A stretch of 64,000 nucleotides of DNA from Crocodylus rhombifer (Eukaryota > Chordata > Crocodylia > Crocodylidae). Under the pieces are notes generated by a model, which saw nothing but the letters and a program-made list of their open reading frames with translations, searched no databases and was not told where the DNA came from. Below are positions 11,171 to 22,403 of this stretch, in pieces; the first letter of the stretch is position 1, and every line of letters starts with the position of its first letter. The stretch is from assembly GCA_038503035.1 (NCBI GenBank), contig JAVSML010020375.1, positions 62,001 through 126,000 of the forward strand, written 5' to 3'. The position numbers and the translations under genes were made by a program.

Positions 11171-13790
11171 CACCAGCCTTTAAGGGCCCCCCGCCCCAGC
11201 TCCGGCAGGCACACACGGGTGACACCCCCGTCCAAGACTTGCTGGCACCGTCCGTCCCTGTGTGCCCGCTCCCCCGCGCGCTACCTCTGTGCAACGTCCC
11301 CCTCCTCGGGCACGAGAGCCACCCGCCTGCCCCCCCGCCCAGCCGCCGAGGCGCCCCGCTCCCTGCTGAGACCCCCGCCTGCTCCCGGCAGGGCCCACGG
11401 GGACCCCGCGTCTCGTCCGGCCTCCCCGCTCTGGCCTTCTGGGGAGGAAATCAAAGGCAGCTTCCAAACTCAATTAGAAAGCAATTAGCCGGGCCAGCTC
11501 GTTAAGCGACTTCAAAGGGACCCCAGCCCTGGAGTTCCTCAGATCCTCAGGCCAAAGCAAGGAGGACGTGACAGACGGGAGCTATTGGGGGGATTTCCGA
11601 CCTCCTCCGCCCCCCTTTTTCTTTTCTTCCCCAGGGCACACCAGCCCTTTAAAGCCTGGGCAGGAGGCAGGGCAAAGCTGCACCTTGCAGACTAACTAAG
11701 CCAGCCACGCATGAGCTGGTGTGAGCAGCAGCTCGCTGCATCGGACGCTGTCGTCTTAACACATTGCCGGGGACCCGCGGCACAGAGCACCGGGCCCAGT
11801 CCTTGGTGTGGTGTGAAAGCTGCCAGCTGGAAGTCCCTTTCGCCCCCCTCGGCCTGGAGCCGGGCACCCGACGTTGCCACGTGCTTGCGACACGCGGGCC
11901 CGCAAGCCCTGAGGCTGGCAGGTCCCGACCCGGAGCTCGTCTAGCAGGGGCTGATGCTCACCCCCGGCTGGGAGCAAGGCTGGGAAACCCAGGGGCCGCC
12001 TGGGGGTCCTTGCCATCCCCGACTCCCGGGATCCTGGACTGGGAGGACCCACGCCGGCGCCTGGTCCCCATGGGGCGTGCCGGGCGCAGGCAGGCGGGAG
12101 CCGAGGGGAGTCTGTCCTGGGGGGTGCATGCAAGACCCTTGCTCATAGCCGGGGGCACTCGGGGCCCGCGCGCGATCCGACTGCCGGGCTGAGCCTGCGC
12201 CCCGGGCAGGAGCCGGGAGAGATGCCGGGGCGCGTGGAGATGGAGCCCAAGCCCAGCGGGGTCCCGGCGCGAGGCAGATCCCGGAGGGCCGAAGCTGGGG
12301 AGGCTGCTGCAGCCTGAGCCGGACGTGGCCCCTGGGGCACCCCTCAGCTGGCTCCCCAGTTCCCCCGGGCCGGACCGTGGGGCGAGCGGCTGGCTGCGCC
12401 GTCTCATCCCCCGCTCGGCGCTGATTGTGATTGCTCTCCCCACAGTCTCGTTAGGGGGACCCTCGCTGCCAGCCGCCTCGTTAGCGCTCCACCCTGTCTC
12501 CCAGCAGCCTTGTTACAGGGCTCCTTCCCCGCTCATTAGCCAGGATGATTAATTAGGCGTCGGGGTGTTGCTGTGGGTGCCCGTTGCAGGGAGGAGAGGC
12601 ACGAGCAGAGCACATGCAGCGTCCAGGCGTCCGTCTGCCCGTCCATCCTGCTGTCCCCAAGTGCTCCTGGCATTAACGACCAGACCATCCCCATCGCGCT
12701 GGCTCTCCAAGGCTCGCCTCCATAGGCCCCCGGGCCAGGGGGATGCAGCTGAGATGCTCCTACTCCATCCCATCCCTGCAGAACAAGCTCCAGCCTCGTG
12801 CAGGGGGTCCCGGGAAACCCTGCCCACCGTGTTGGGGTCCCACCAGAGAGAGCTTAATACCGCTCTGCCCGAGAGGCACGCAGCACGCTGTCCCCCCAGG
12901 AACGTGCCTAAATCCCTTGGTGGGGGTGGGGCTAAGTGACTGGGCCAAGGGCACACCGGAAGGCGGTGGCACCGAGCTCAGCGGCGTGAATCCGGATTTA
13001 ATCATGTATCAGAGAAGTTGGCATCTGGGCCGTGCACGCTCTGGCCTCAGAGAGCTCCGGGGTAGTCAGGGGGGTGCTGACCCGCCCAGGAGGTGGGGGG
13101 CAAATCAGGCGGTACATGGAGGCCACCTCCTCCTAAGTGACCCAGAACCTAGGGTCCCCCACTTTCCCAGCATGCCTTGATGTTGAGAGGGCTGGCCCTT
13201 GACATTTGGCAGAAGGCAGCCATGGCCCAGATGTATGCACGTGCTCCGGGGCGAGGATTTTTAATCCCCGTGATGCTTCTCCCGTCTCGGTCCCAAGTTG
13301 ACGAAGTGACTCCCCCCTGCCATGTGCTGCTTTCCTGGCCTGAGCATCCCCGGACTCGATCACAGGGGCCTGGCAGGTTTAGGAGCCTTCCCTGCCAAGT
13401 GCACTGCTCCAACCAGTGGTAACGAAGCGGGGAGTAGTGTAGACAGGGCTCCTGCGGCTGCCGGGCACAGGACTCGCGCCTCCCAGCTCTGCCTAAGCTG
13501 GGTCAGGCCGATGTCACGTGCAGAGTGCCAGGAGCCAGGCCACGCTCCTGCACGGGTCCGAGGGGGGTGAATTTGGGGCAGGAGGGCCCTGGAGATGATC
13601 CTTGAGGCCCTTGTGCCTGCAGTGAGGAGAGGCTGGGCGTGGGAAGATGGGCAGAACGACCGGAGAAGGGGAGCTGGGACGGTCGACGCGAGCCCGGGGG
13701 TGACGTGGTCTGGGGGAGAGGAGACGGGACTCCGGAGAGCCAACTCCAGACGGTAAACGCTGCCCTTCCCTCGTGTCTCCCTCCCCGCAG

Positions 13791-13992
13791 AGACCCCGAG
13801 CCTGGAGGAATGCAGCCAGCGCGTGAGGGCCGTCCTGGAGACCGCCGGCCTGCCCCCGCCGCATCGCCTCCTGCTCCAGCACCTCAGCTGCCACTTCTGC
13901 CGCCTGGGCCAGAAGAGCGGCTGGAGCCGGCCGGCCGCCCGGGCGCTGGGTGAGCTCCTCGGAGAGCTGCTCTTCCACGCCGCGCTGACCAG
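13791..13992 (+). CDS. PIK3R3: p85-type BH (RhoGAP-like) domain exon B
   Basis: Internal exon of 202 nt with acceptor cctccctccccgcag and donor ccag|gtgagg. It opens with AG, completing GAG with the G of exon A, then runs 66 codons without a stop and leaves AG for a serine codon in exon C. The product starts ETPSLEECSQRVRAVLETAG and includes PPPHRLLLQHLSCHFCRLGQKS. This matches p85-alpha VQSSEEYIQLLKKLI...[22 protein letters not shown] in spacing and hydrophobic pattern. After that the segment is diverged: the p85 '[20 protein letters not shown]' stretch is replaced by WSRPAARALGELLGELLFH, keeping AR-L-E-----LF but losing the NLL motif, with His where p85-alpha has its BH-domain Arg (about residue 274, numbering from memory). 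Codons are very GC3-rich, like the surrounding isochore. Frame, splice phases and homology all agree, so this is a real exon. Confidence 0.85.
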
Positions 13993-14137
13993 GTGAGGCT
14001 GCCGGATGAGGCCCTGCCTGTGCTTGCTCAGCAGTGCATGCAGGGTCGTGCCCCCCGCTCTCAGGGCTGCCCCCGTCCTTCACGTAAAGCTTCTTGTTTC
14101 CCAGGGGCCTATCTGCTGCAACCCAGTCCCAAATTAA

Positions 14138-14245
14138 TATCTAGTGTCTTGAGCAACTCGGGCACTGGCCCAGACTCCTGGGTCTGCTTTGGGCCTCCAG
14201 CCTTGATTTGTCCCTCTGTGAAATGGGTGCATTAATCCTACTCTG
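14138..14245 (+). repeat. MIR-like SINE fragment
   Basis: Contains agactcctgggtctgctttg and tttgtccctctgtgaaatgg-gtgcattaatcct, the MIR pattern of a '...tgtgaaatgggg-taat' 3' segment. Located in the small intron between BH exons B and C. Confidence 0.5.
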
Positions 14246-14428
14246 AGTCCATGCGGCTGACTCAGATGCGACGTTCCACCCACCGGGGCCGTGATGAGTG
14301 GCTGCGGTCCTCTCTGGCACCAGGCTTGTTCCCAAAGGGACCAGGGCAGACGCCGGGCGCGCACACCCAAACGCGTTACTCGCCGCTCCTTCCAGCGCCC
14401 CCTTCACCTCCCGCCCTTCTCTCCCCAG

Positions 14429-14514
14429 CACGGAGGTGAACCCGGAGCACCACGCGAAGATCATCGAGGCGCTCATCCTGGCTGGAGGCGCGGCCGAGAG
14501 GGACGTGGCACCCG
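14429..14514 (+). CDS. PIK3R3: p85-type BH domain exon C (last BH exon, joins to nSH2 exon)
   Basis: Internal exon of 86 nt with acceptor cccgcccttctctccccag and donor cccg|gtaggg. Its first C completes AGC (Ser) with exon B. It then encodes TEVNPEHHAKIIEALILAGG...ERDVAP plus one G. This corresponds to p85-alpha [27 protein letters not shown], the C-terminal BH helix and start of the linker before the LPPKPPKP motif. Shared features are the I-KIIE-LI helix, ER in the linker and a terminal AP. It ends in phase 1 with G, the same phase and base as the p55-gamma first exon at 63935, so both can join the shared downstream exon (expected to begin by completing Ala and continuing LPPKPPKP). The intron to exon B is only 436 bp. 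The intron that follows must span about 49 kb to the window end. Confidence 0.85.
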
Positions 14515-14749
14515 GTAGGGAAGGGGTTTCCATGGGACAGGCGGGTGGACAGGGCGCGGGATCTCCCCAGCTCAGGCCAGCTGGTTGCATCGCTGGTCTG
14601 GCCTCTCGGCATGCCCGAGGAGCTAGGATTGCCTGCCGGCGGTGAAGCAGCCCATGCCACAGACGGGGCAGCGCTGGCTCTCCAGGTCGCGTGCGGTGAC
14701 CCCAGGCTGCAGGGCAGAGCCGAAGGCGCTTGTTTTTCCCCAGGTGCCT

Positions 14750-15070
14750 GGGCTTTGCTGGCTGCCGCGTGGGGCCGGGAAGGAGTTTGTTCCCCTCCTG
14801 TTGCTACAGGGCCAGGGCTTTTTTCACCTCGCTCAGAGGCGCTGGGTGGGCTGGGGATGGGGCTGGGCTGGCACCAACCCACTGGGTCCTGGCTGAGGCT
14901 GAGGCTCAGAGCGACGCTGCACTGGGGGCAGGAAGCGGGGGGTCGCCTTCCTCTTCAGCCTCTACCTGGGCTCTCTTGAGTGCGTATCAACCCCCTGTGC
15001 AGCAGCAGGACGTTGCCTGCGGTCCCCTTGCCTCCCCGCGGCGGGTTCGGGGTGATGTCAGCGTTGTCCG
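14750..15070 (+). mobile_element. CR1/L3-like LINE 3' part
   Basis: Parallels 16920-17340: ctgccgcgtggggc at the start, acctcgctcagaggcgctgg, a ctgggctggcaccaaccc-ctgggtcctggctg block, cgccttcctcttcagcctct, acctgggctctcttgagtgc and cagcagcaggacgttgcctg followed by ggcgggttcggggtgatgtc. It stops before the terminal CR1 segment. Confidence 0.65.
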
Positions 15071-16919
15071 TGCAGCCCTCTTCCTCGGCTCTCTCGAGGT
15101 ACCTTCGAACCCGCCCGGCAAGGGCAGGGCACTGCCAGCCCTCGCCCCCTGCTTTGCCTGGGGCAGGTTGGGGGGCGCAGGGTCTGTGGGCAACGCCCCG
15201 TAGGCCCGAGCGCGTGCTTTCCGACTCGGGAGTGCCAGCCCAGGGCTCCTGCGGCTGGCAGTATCGGCGTGGGACGGCGCAGACACTCCCTGCTTTTCAC
15301 TGCGATCAAGATGTTCCTCTGGCAATTTGCAGCGTGGTGGTGCCGCCCGGGGCAGAGACGGGAGATCCAAGGCTGCCTCCCCTCCTGCCTCCTCTGCGCA
15401 CAGTCATTAGCGCTTGATTGGCAGCACGGCGCAGCGGGGCTTCAGCAGCCACCCGGCTTTAATTGCTCTGCAGGGAATAGCCGAGGGGATGTGCCTGGTG
15501 CTGGTGGCGCCTGGGATGGGGCCAGCCCGCGCGGGGAGGGAGGGGAAGCCGGTTGCGCTCCCAGCTGTAGTTTCTGGCCACAGGTGGTTTGTTTCCGCTG
15601 CTTTCAGCGCCGCCGGGTCCCGGTTCTGGCCTCGCGTCTGCCACCTGGCTCGAGGTCGCGGTGGTCGGCTTTACCGTGTCCCCCAGTTGCACCGAGCGGT
15701 TGTTTCGCAGGCGCCGGTAGTCGGGATCGCCGGGGCCGTAGCGCAGTGCCGGAGGCAGGCTGGCGGCGCGCCGGGTCCCCGTGGCAAGGTGTCAAGTCAA
15801 GGGGTGAGGTGGTGTCGTGGCCCACGCGGGTGGTGGATCAGAGCCCAGCAGGGCAGGGGCAGAAACTGAGATGAGGCAGGAGGTCCAAGGAGCGTGCACA
15901 GCAGGGATGCTGCTGGGACAAGTCCCGCAGGGTTTCGTAGTCCCCTGTCAGGGGAACCCCAGAGATTCCCCCCGGCGTCCCCATCCGACCCGCTGCCCGG
16001 CGGTGCTGCGGACTCGGCCTCTGCCTGCGGGCTTGGCTGCTCTGGGGTGCAACCCCCCTGCTCCTAACACCGCTCCGTTGAGCCTCCCTCCTCGCGGGAG
16101 CGATGGCTCGTGTAGGGGAAGCGGGGACAGGGCTCTCCCCAGGGCTTCCCGCAGCAAGGACTGGCCCGTCTACCTGCGCCTGGTCCTGCCTGTTTGCAGT
16201 GGAGTGAATGGAGCTACGCCTGTCGAGTTAGACGTGAAAACCAAACATGCGCGCGAAGTGCATGCGGCGGGGTTGCTTTTCTCTCTGGCTGTCTTTATTT
16301 CAGGTCACCCTCTGCTTCCCAGCGTGCTGAGACTTCGGCCAGGATTTTTCTGGCGTCCGCTCCTGACTCAGTTGAGCTCTTTGAGTGGGATGGAGAGAAA
16401 CTGCCAGCTCTGGCTCCTCTTCCCAGGTCTGATGGGCTTGTTCGTACCTCGCGATAAATCTGCCGGGAGGTTGGGGTGGGCTTGTGCGCCGCAAACAAAC
16501 ACGCAAGCAGAGGGAAGTAGCAGAACAGGTCGTTCCTTCGGGGCTAGATTCATACAGGGGCCGCAAGCATCGTCGTGTCCCGAAGTTGCATGTCATGTGC
16601 ATGACCTTTTGGCTCAAAATGCATTTTAAGAAGAGGTGATTATTTTTAAAGGCCTGGAAAACACCATCAATGCCCAGAGGTTTCCACGCAGCTTGCGCTC
16701 CTTCCCTGTCTCCCTCGTTTACCGTCCCCGCGGTGTGTTTAGCGCGCTGAGCTTTGAAGGCCGAGCAGAGCCCTGCACATATGCGTGGCGTTATGGCCTC
16801 GAGGACGATTTAGGGCAGCGCGTTCTTGCAGCTGGGGAGATTTGCAAGGGCAAGACGATGCTTTGACAATCAGAAACCAAAGGAGGGGGAAGAGCAGAGC
16901 TGTGAGTAGAGCTGAAGGG

Positions 16920-17490
16920 ATGTTTGCTTGTTGCCGCATGGGGCTGGGGGGATTTCTGCCCCGTCCCCCTCGCTGCTTCACGTGCTGTGGGCTGGGCACC
17001 TTTCTCAGAGGCGCTGGGTGCCGGCTGCAGCTCAGGCCGGGGGTTTGGACTGGGCTGTGCCAATGCTCCTGCTGGGACATAAACCTGGAGGGTCCTGGCT
17101 GGGGGGTCTTGCACTTCTGCTCAGGGTCAGTCCGATGCCATATTTGTGGTCAGGAAGGGATTTTCCCCCCTGGTCAGATTGGTCCAGACTGGGAGGTTTT
17201 GCCTTCCTCTGTGGCAGGGGCACAGCCTCTGCCTGGGGTCTCTTGATGTGCATTAACAACCTGCGCGGCCGCAGGGCGTTGGCCGCCGCGGTGCCCCTGC
17301 CTTCCCTGCGGCAGGTTCAGGTGCAAAGTCTGGTGTTGTGTCAGAGGTGACACAGCTTGCTGAGAGGTTGGGTGATGGGTTTGTCTGGGCTGGTTTGGAC
17401 AGGGCTAATCCTGCCCCAGGCAGGGGCTGGCCTAGACGTGACGTCCGGAGCTCCCTTCCAGCCCCGCGGCAATAGGAGTCTGTGCTGCTG
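16920..17490 (+). mobile_element. CR1/L3-like LINE 3' end, best-preserved copy
   Basis: Reads through ctttctcagaggcgctgggt, gctgtgccaatgctcctgct, gggacataaacctggagggt, gtcaggaagggattttcccc, ggttttgccttcctctgtgg, cacagcctctgcctggggtc, ggcaggttcaggtgc and gtttggacagggctaatcct to ccttccagccccgcggcaat. The 'caggaaggnattttccccc' and 'gccttcctctg' blocks are typical of L3/CR1 3' ends in amniotes. Confidence 0.8.
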
Positions 17491-18587
17491 CGAGACAGGG
17501 CACTGCTCCGTCCTGCACAATGCCACAGGTTCGGTCTCTTGTCCGTGGGCAGCGCGGTGTTTGCCAGCATGTACCCGGCCGTGGTCTCATTCATAAATCG
17601 TCGTCCGCCCCCAAACTTTGCCACACTTTAATTGCCAAGATAATACAGCCGTGACCTGACTCACCCTGCTTTGCTTTCCCGCTTTCCCGGCACCTCCAGG
17701 GATCCGCGCTGGACCACTGCCACGCGACTCCGGCAAGGCGTCGCTCCACAGGCCTGGCGAACAGCCCCTTGGCTACCGGCCTCGTTATCTTCCCCCCTCT
17801 CCGTTTGCTTCGTCCCTGCACTGGCACTGACCGAGCTTGTGACCTCCTTGGGTCACCGCAGCCTGTACCACTCTGGGCGCGTGCACAGCGCTGAGCGTGG
17901 TCCCAGCCTGATCGTCGTGCAAATCCCTGCACCGTTCTGGGATTAACCGAGCAGAAAGGACACGCGCGAGAAGCCCGAGACGGGAGGAAAAGGGGCAGAG
18001 GATCTTGCTTTGCAGCCAACACCTCACCTGGGCGCCAGCGCAAGGCCTGAGCTGCCAGGCCTGCATCCCCGCCGTGGGCAGTATGCTTATGCTAGAGACC
18101 AGAGGCTTGGTTCAGACAAGACCCTCCGTTTCCCCAGGCGTGCCAGGCAGTGGTCCCCGGGCGCTGCCCTGCACACCATCGTCCCTGCCTGCCATGTCAG
18201 CATTTCCCTCGTGGTCTTGCCATACCCTGGAGCCGCCTGGCGCCTCGTAGCGCTGCTGGGGGCAGCCTCTCCGGCGAGCGTGCGGGGCTCGGCCGGGGCC
18301 TTGGCTCGCTGACCGGCCGCGCACGTTTTGCAGCCTCGGACGGGCAGCGGCGAGCCGGGGGGAATGCGAAGAATGCAGCAGGGAGCCTTGGCTCTGGGCG
18401 GCTGCATTCCTCCCCGGGCGGCTGCGCTGCGCCACGTTCCCCGCGCCGCTCCTTTTCTTTCCTTGATAGCAAGTCCAGGACCACCCTCCGCAAGCGGGGT
18501 TTCGCCGTCCCCGCTGTCTTCCTCTCTCCTCGCAGCTGGAAGAGGTGCGGCGTGGCCTCCACCCCCCGTGCACACTCGTGCACGCGG

Positions 18588-18662
18588 TCCTGCAAATGCA
18601 CACGCTGCACACGTGTGCATATACACGCAAAAAAATGGACACCCACACGTGTGCATCGCACA
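18588..18662. repeat. Alternating purine-pyrimidine CA/TG-rich tract
   Basis: gtcctgcaaatgcacacgct, gcacacgtgtgcatatacac and cacacgtgtgcatcgcacag, with two GCACACGTGTGC or CACACGTGTGCAT palindromes around a short A run. It could form Z-DNA or small hairpins. It contains E-box CACGTG cores. Confidence 0.6.
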
Positions 18663-19117
18663 GTCGCTGCCGGGTTATCCACAGGGCCTGCATTGCCTCT
18701 CGCACTCCCCGGCCCGCACCGCGGCGCCCGGCCGCAGGGCACTTGGCTCAGCTGATGCCGTGTTATCAGTCCGGCCGTGCCTGGGGGGAGCTGCCCAGAG
18801 AGGCTGTATGCTGGCGCACGTCAGGCCTGGCCCACCCTGGCAGCGCATCCAGCTGCAGGCGCCAGGGATCTCCGAGGCTCCCGGCATCTCCGGGCAGGGC
18901 AAAAGGGCAGGGAGGAGCGGCTCCGCTTGTCCAGGGCTTCCAGCCATAATGTCCGTGAGTAACATCCATGAGGCTGATTTCTTTCTCCTTCCAGCTCTGC
19001 AGAGAAAGCCGCTCTTTCTGGGAAGCCCCATGCCCCCGGGTCCTGCTCTGTGTGTCTGCCACTCCAGCCTGGAGCCTCCTGCTGCTGCGCCCGGGGGTAC
19101 GCCCCAGCTCTGCCGTG

Positions 19118-19215
19118 GCCCTGGTGCAGAGGGGGAAACCGAGGCATTGAGAGCAAAGGCTCCCCAGGCAGCCTCGTCGCAGGGCAGGGAATTGAAACCA
19201 GGGGTCTGGCGTCCC
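19118..19215 (-). repeat. MIR-like SINE fragment, antisense
   Basis: gggggaaaccgaggcattga, then gggcagggaattgaaaccag and gggtctggcgtccctgacca follow the antisense MIR order (gaaactgaggc ... gcagggattgaacccaggtc...tctgac). Overlaps several chance frames on both strands. Confidence 0.45.
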
Positions 19216-20264
19216 TGACCACTGGGCCGCCTTTCCCTGTGCCTGATTCTCTGCGCTGCAGTTCCCCGACGAGCATTTTTTTGCCTTCCTGGAGCTCCCC
19301 TCCCATCTCCCAGCGCGGTGCAAACATAAAGAAAGCAGCACCCATGACGCTTGGGCTTCATGGACCAGGCCACCGAGGCCCGGGGAAACCAGGGCTTGAG
19401 CACAGCCCACCAGGCAGAGCCAGGGAAGGGAGCAAGTGTCGCGGGGAAGAGCTGCAAGCAGGGGTCCTTCTGCTCCCAGGGTGCAGGGCCCTGCGTCCAG
19501 AAGAAAGAGGCAGCTGGTGTGAGCCTGGGATGGGGCCAGTGACGGAGAGGCCGAGCGCTGGGATGCACTGGAGCTGTGAGGGGCTGAGGATGGAGGAGAC
19601 GGGGCCCATAAGCAGCACTGAGATGAGGGTGCCGGGGGGCGCCTAACGGGCACCGGATGGATGAGTTTAGCTGGACCAGCTTCAAACCACGGGAGCCAGC
19701 TCCAAGCCTCCTCTCCTGTCCCATCCTGCACTGGCCCAGCCACTGCCCCGGATGGAGCGGCTCTTCCACGAGGCGCTGAGCCTGCGACCTACGCGTCGGG
19801 TGCAAGCGCCCTTTGCAGCTGGAGAATACCCCGAGCCTTGTTTTCCTTGGCCCCGTTGCACCCTGTGTCTCGCCGGTGCCCTTCCTGGCCTCACCCCATT
19901 CCTCTTCAGCCCAGCGAGATCCTCCGGATGACCCCTCGTGGGACAGGGACTGTGGCGGGGTGGAGGCGAAGGGCCGCGTGTTGCGGCTTCAAAGCGGCAG
20001 GCCCCGATCGGGGTGGGGATGTGGTCTCAGTGTGCCACAGCGGGAGCCAGGATGCCGGGGTCCAATTCCCAGATCCTTCGACTGATTCAGTGCGCGTGAC
20101 TCCTTCGTAACCTGTTTACCTCTGAACAATGAAAGCATTGTGGCTCCTCTGTCATCACGGGATGGTGTTGGGAGGCTTAATTCAATGTTTGCAGAGGGCG
20201 AGGAATTATTATTAGCTTCCTAGAAGGAGCCGTAGCTTCCTGGATCAGCCGCCCGGCTCCCGCC

Positions 20265-20300
20265 ACACATGCATGCACACACGCGTGTGCATGGGGGGAG
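20265..20300. repeat. CA/TG palindromic tract
   Basis: cacacatgcatgcacacacg-cgtgtgcatg is alternating purine-pyrimidine and partly self-complementary (gcacacacgcgtgtgc). A candidate Z-DNA or cruciform former. Confidence 0.55.
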
Positions 20301-20375
20301 CTGTGGCTTATAATCATAGGTGGGGAGTAGATATAAATACCCAGCCATAACACGGCGGGCGAAGTGCAAATCCCA

Positions 20376-20384
20376 TATAAATAG
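20376..20384 (+). promoter_or_regulatory. TATAAATAG motif (TATA or MEF2-like)
   Basis: The cccatataaatagcag context contains TATAAATAG, near-consensus for a MEF2 site and also for a TATA box. A second atataaata lies 46 bp upstream. Only motif evidence. Confidence 0.25.
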
Positions 20385-21689
20385 CAGTCAAGAGTTTACA
20401 GCCGGCGAGTGACCTCACCCTGACTCTGGCCTGGATAGACCTCGGGCGAGTGCCTGCGGTTTGGGGCATCGTTGCTAATACCCTCGGGGCGAAAGCTCCC
20501 TGCCTTCCTCCCACCGTCGCTCTGGCCGGCATTCAACGTCCGGCAGTGATGTTTCGGAGGCCCTGCCTTTCTATGCAGTCCGCAGCCCCCTCGTCACGGC
20601 AGGAGAACGAGAACAAGAAAGCAGCCTTTTTGCTCCGTAAAACCCGTGCGTGCTTCTCCAAGCCATTTGCAAAGGGCAGGGGGTGCTGCTTTGTGTGAAA
20701 AACAGCGAGGGCATGAAGAGAACATTTTTTTTTTGCCTAAATTCCCCTTAAATTTCCTATCCTGGCCATGACTCCAGTGCAGAAGTATGTGAGCTTGGAC
20801 AAGCCACCGCGGTCCCTCCCTCGGAGGCTGGCGTCGGGCTCCCGTTCACCTCCCCAGGCCTGGCTCCCTGCTCAGGCCGTGTCTCAGCTCTTTCATTTTG
20901 TGGCCAAAACCACCTCGCTTTCCGGGCATAAAGGGTGTCCAGTGAAAAAGGAACGCTTTCCAGGCAAACACGTGTTTTCTGCAGTCACTTTTTCACCCCC
21001 CACAAGCCCTTCATTTCTGTCAAGACCGAGTCTGGAGGGAAAATTTCAGCTTGGCATTAGGGTTAAGGGCATCACAGCCCACACAGGCATAGTCCTGGGG
21101 TGACCCTGGCTGGCTTTGCAGGTGCGTTCAGCAAGGAAATGCCCATTGCTGCCACATACCTCCAGCAGCTTCCACCATCCATGCCTCCAGCTATCCCGTC
21201 TCCCAGTGAGCTGCTTGCTGCTCCCGGGGTCGCACCCCAAGATGCCAAGGCTTGCTCTGTCTGCCAAAGTCCTGAAATCTCCCCCCAGTCACGGGGTCAG
21301 CCTGACAGCCCTAGCACACATAGGCACAGGCCTGGCCATTGGGAACAGGAGGGGTTAATCCCTCTGCCCCTTGGAGGCAGAGTCCCCCAGGGTCGTGTCG
21401 GAGGGACCTGAGCATCCCCAGGCTGGGAGCAAGGCCGCAATCAGGCCACCTGGGTGCACATCCCAGCCGGGTGCACAGCGGCTGTCTTGCAGCCCCCATG
21501 TCATGGGCAGCCCATGGCTCTGTGGTATGTGACGCACATGATCCAACGTGGAAGTGGGCTGCAGGGGCAGGGCGTGGGAGGGGAAGCACCTTGCTGGGAC
21601 AGATGGCCTGGTGTGTCCCCTCTTTGGTAAAGGGGTGGTTGTGGCTGGCTGCAGGGAGACGTCTGCTTCCGCAGTCTTGGTGCCACACA

Positions 21690-21900
21690 GAGGCTAAGGG
21701 AGAGGACCGTGGCTGTCTGGTCTCCAAGATCCTTTTCTGCCTCTGCGCTGACGAGAAGGGAGTCCCCCAGCCTGTAGGTGTGGTGCCAGTTCTTCCTCCC
21801 TGGGTGCAGCACCTTGCACTTGTCGGTGTTGAATCCCATCCTGTTCTCATCCGCCCACCCCTGCAACCTGTCCAGGTCCGATTGCAGCCTATTCCTCCTG
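21690..21900 (-). mobile_element. CR1 LINE reverse-transcriptase C-terminal fragment, antisense
   Basis: The minus-strand frame reads ADENRMGFNTDKCKVLHPGR then NWHHTYRLGDSLL and SAEAEKDLGD. This is the conserved 'W...MEFN-DKCKVLH-GR...Y-LG...EKDLG' segment near the end of the CR1 ORF2 reverse transcriptase. It is a dead fragment: the frame is broken soon after EKDLG. Confidence 0.85.
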
Positions 21901-22393
21901 TCTATAGAGGAGGCAGGTTCCCCAGAGACCCCCAGAAGACCCTGTGCCCCACTTCATAGGGCTTATCGCCTGAGAGGGTTGCAAGGGCTCTGTAGGCTGA
22001 CGTGGCAAGAGGGGATCGGGCAGGGAAGACTGGGGCTGGGGTGCCTGTATCCACCCAGGGTAGGTGCAGGGGGGCTGGGGCATGAATAGGGGCAAGGGGG
22101 GCAGAGCCAGGCCAGGCCCTTTGCACACAGATCCATGCCACCCTCTGAGTGCCCCCCGCCCCGGCTTTCCCCATCTTCCCCCTGCCAGTTACTTTGCACC
22201 TCACTGCCTTGGGCCTTTAACCACCCCCTGGGTCGGGACTTCCCGGCTCGCTGGCGACCCCAGCACCCTTTGGGGTGTCCCTGGATGAGACACGGCCGCC
22301 TCCAACCCATCCAACCCCCCCTTGGGCCAGCATCGACTGACATCGCGGCTCCTCCGAGCCGGCATGACATCATCTCCCTTCCCTCGCCAGGCG

Positions 22394-22403
22394 CTATTTA
22401 TAG
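22394..22403. promoter_or_regulatory. Perfect MEF2-type decamer CTATTTATAG
   Basis: CTATTTATAG matches the MEF2 consensus CTA(A/T)4TAG exactly, inside GC-rich DNA (ggcgctatttataggcccg). Functional status unknown. Confidence 0.35.

Larger units (their letters stand above)
7285..13790 (+). other. PIK3R3: Intron between BH exons A and B
   Basis: A 6.5-kb GC-rich intron with consensus gtacgc donor and gcag acceptor. It holds a fragment of the gtagatttgcaccttacaga repeat family (7758-7810, weaker at 11668-11706), a MIR-like piece (8822-8905, antisense), a CR1/L3-like end (9110-9416) and a G-rich GGAT-type repetitive tract (10925-11170). No other exon is recognised. Confidence 0.7.

Noticed and set aside
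18675..19805. 376- and 325-codon minus-strand frames and a 296-codon + frame
   Set aside because: Mutually overlapping in several frames, low-complexity composition, crossing a MIR-like repeat, no homology recognised. Chance frames in GC-rich DNA.
21311..21866. Minus-strand frames containing a plausible protein segment
   Set aside because: The recognisable part is the CR1 reverse transcriptase C-terminus. It is a dead LINE fragment, not a host gene.
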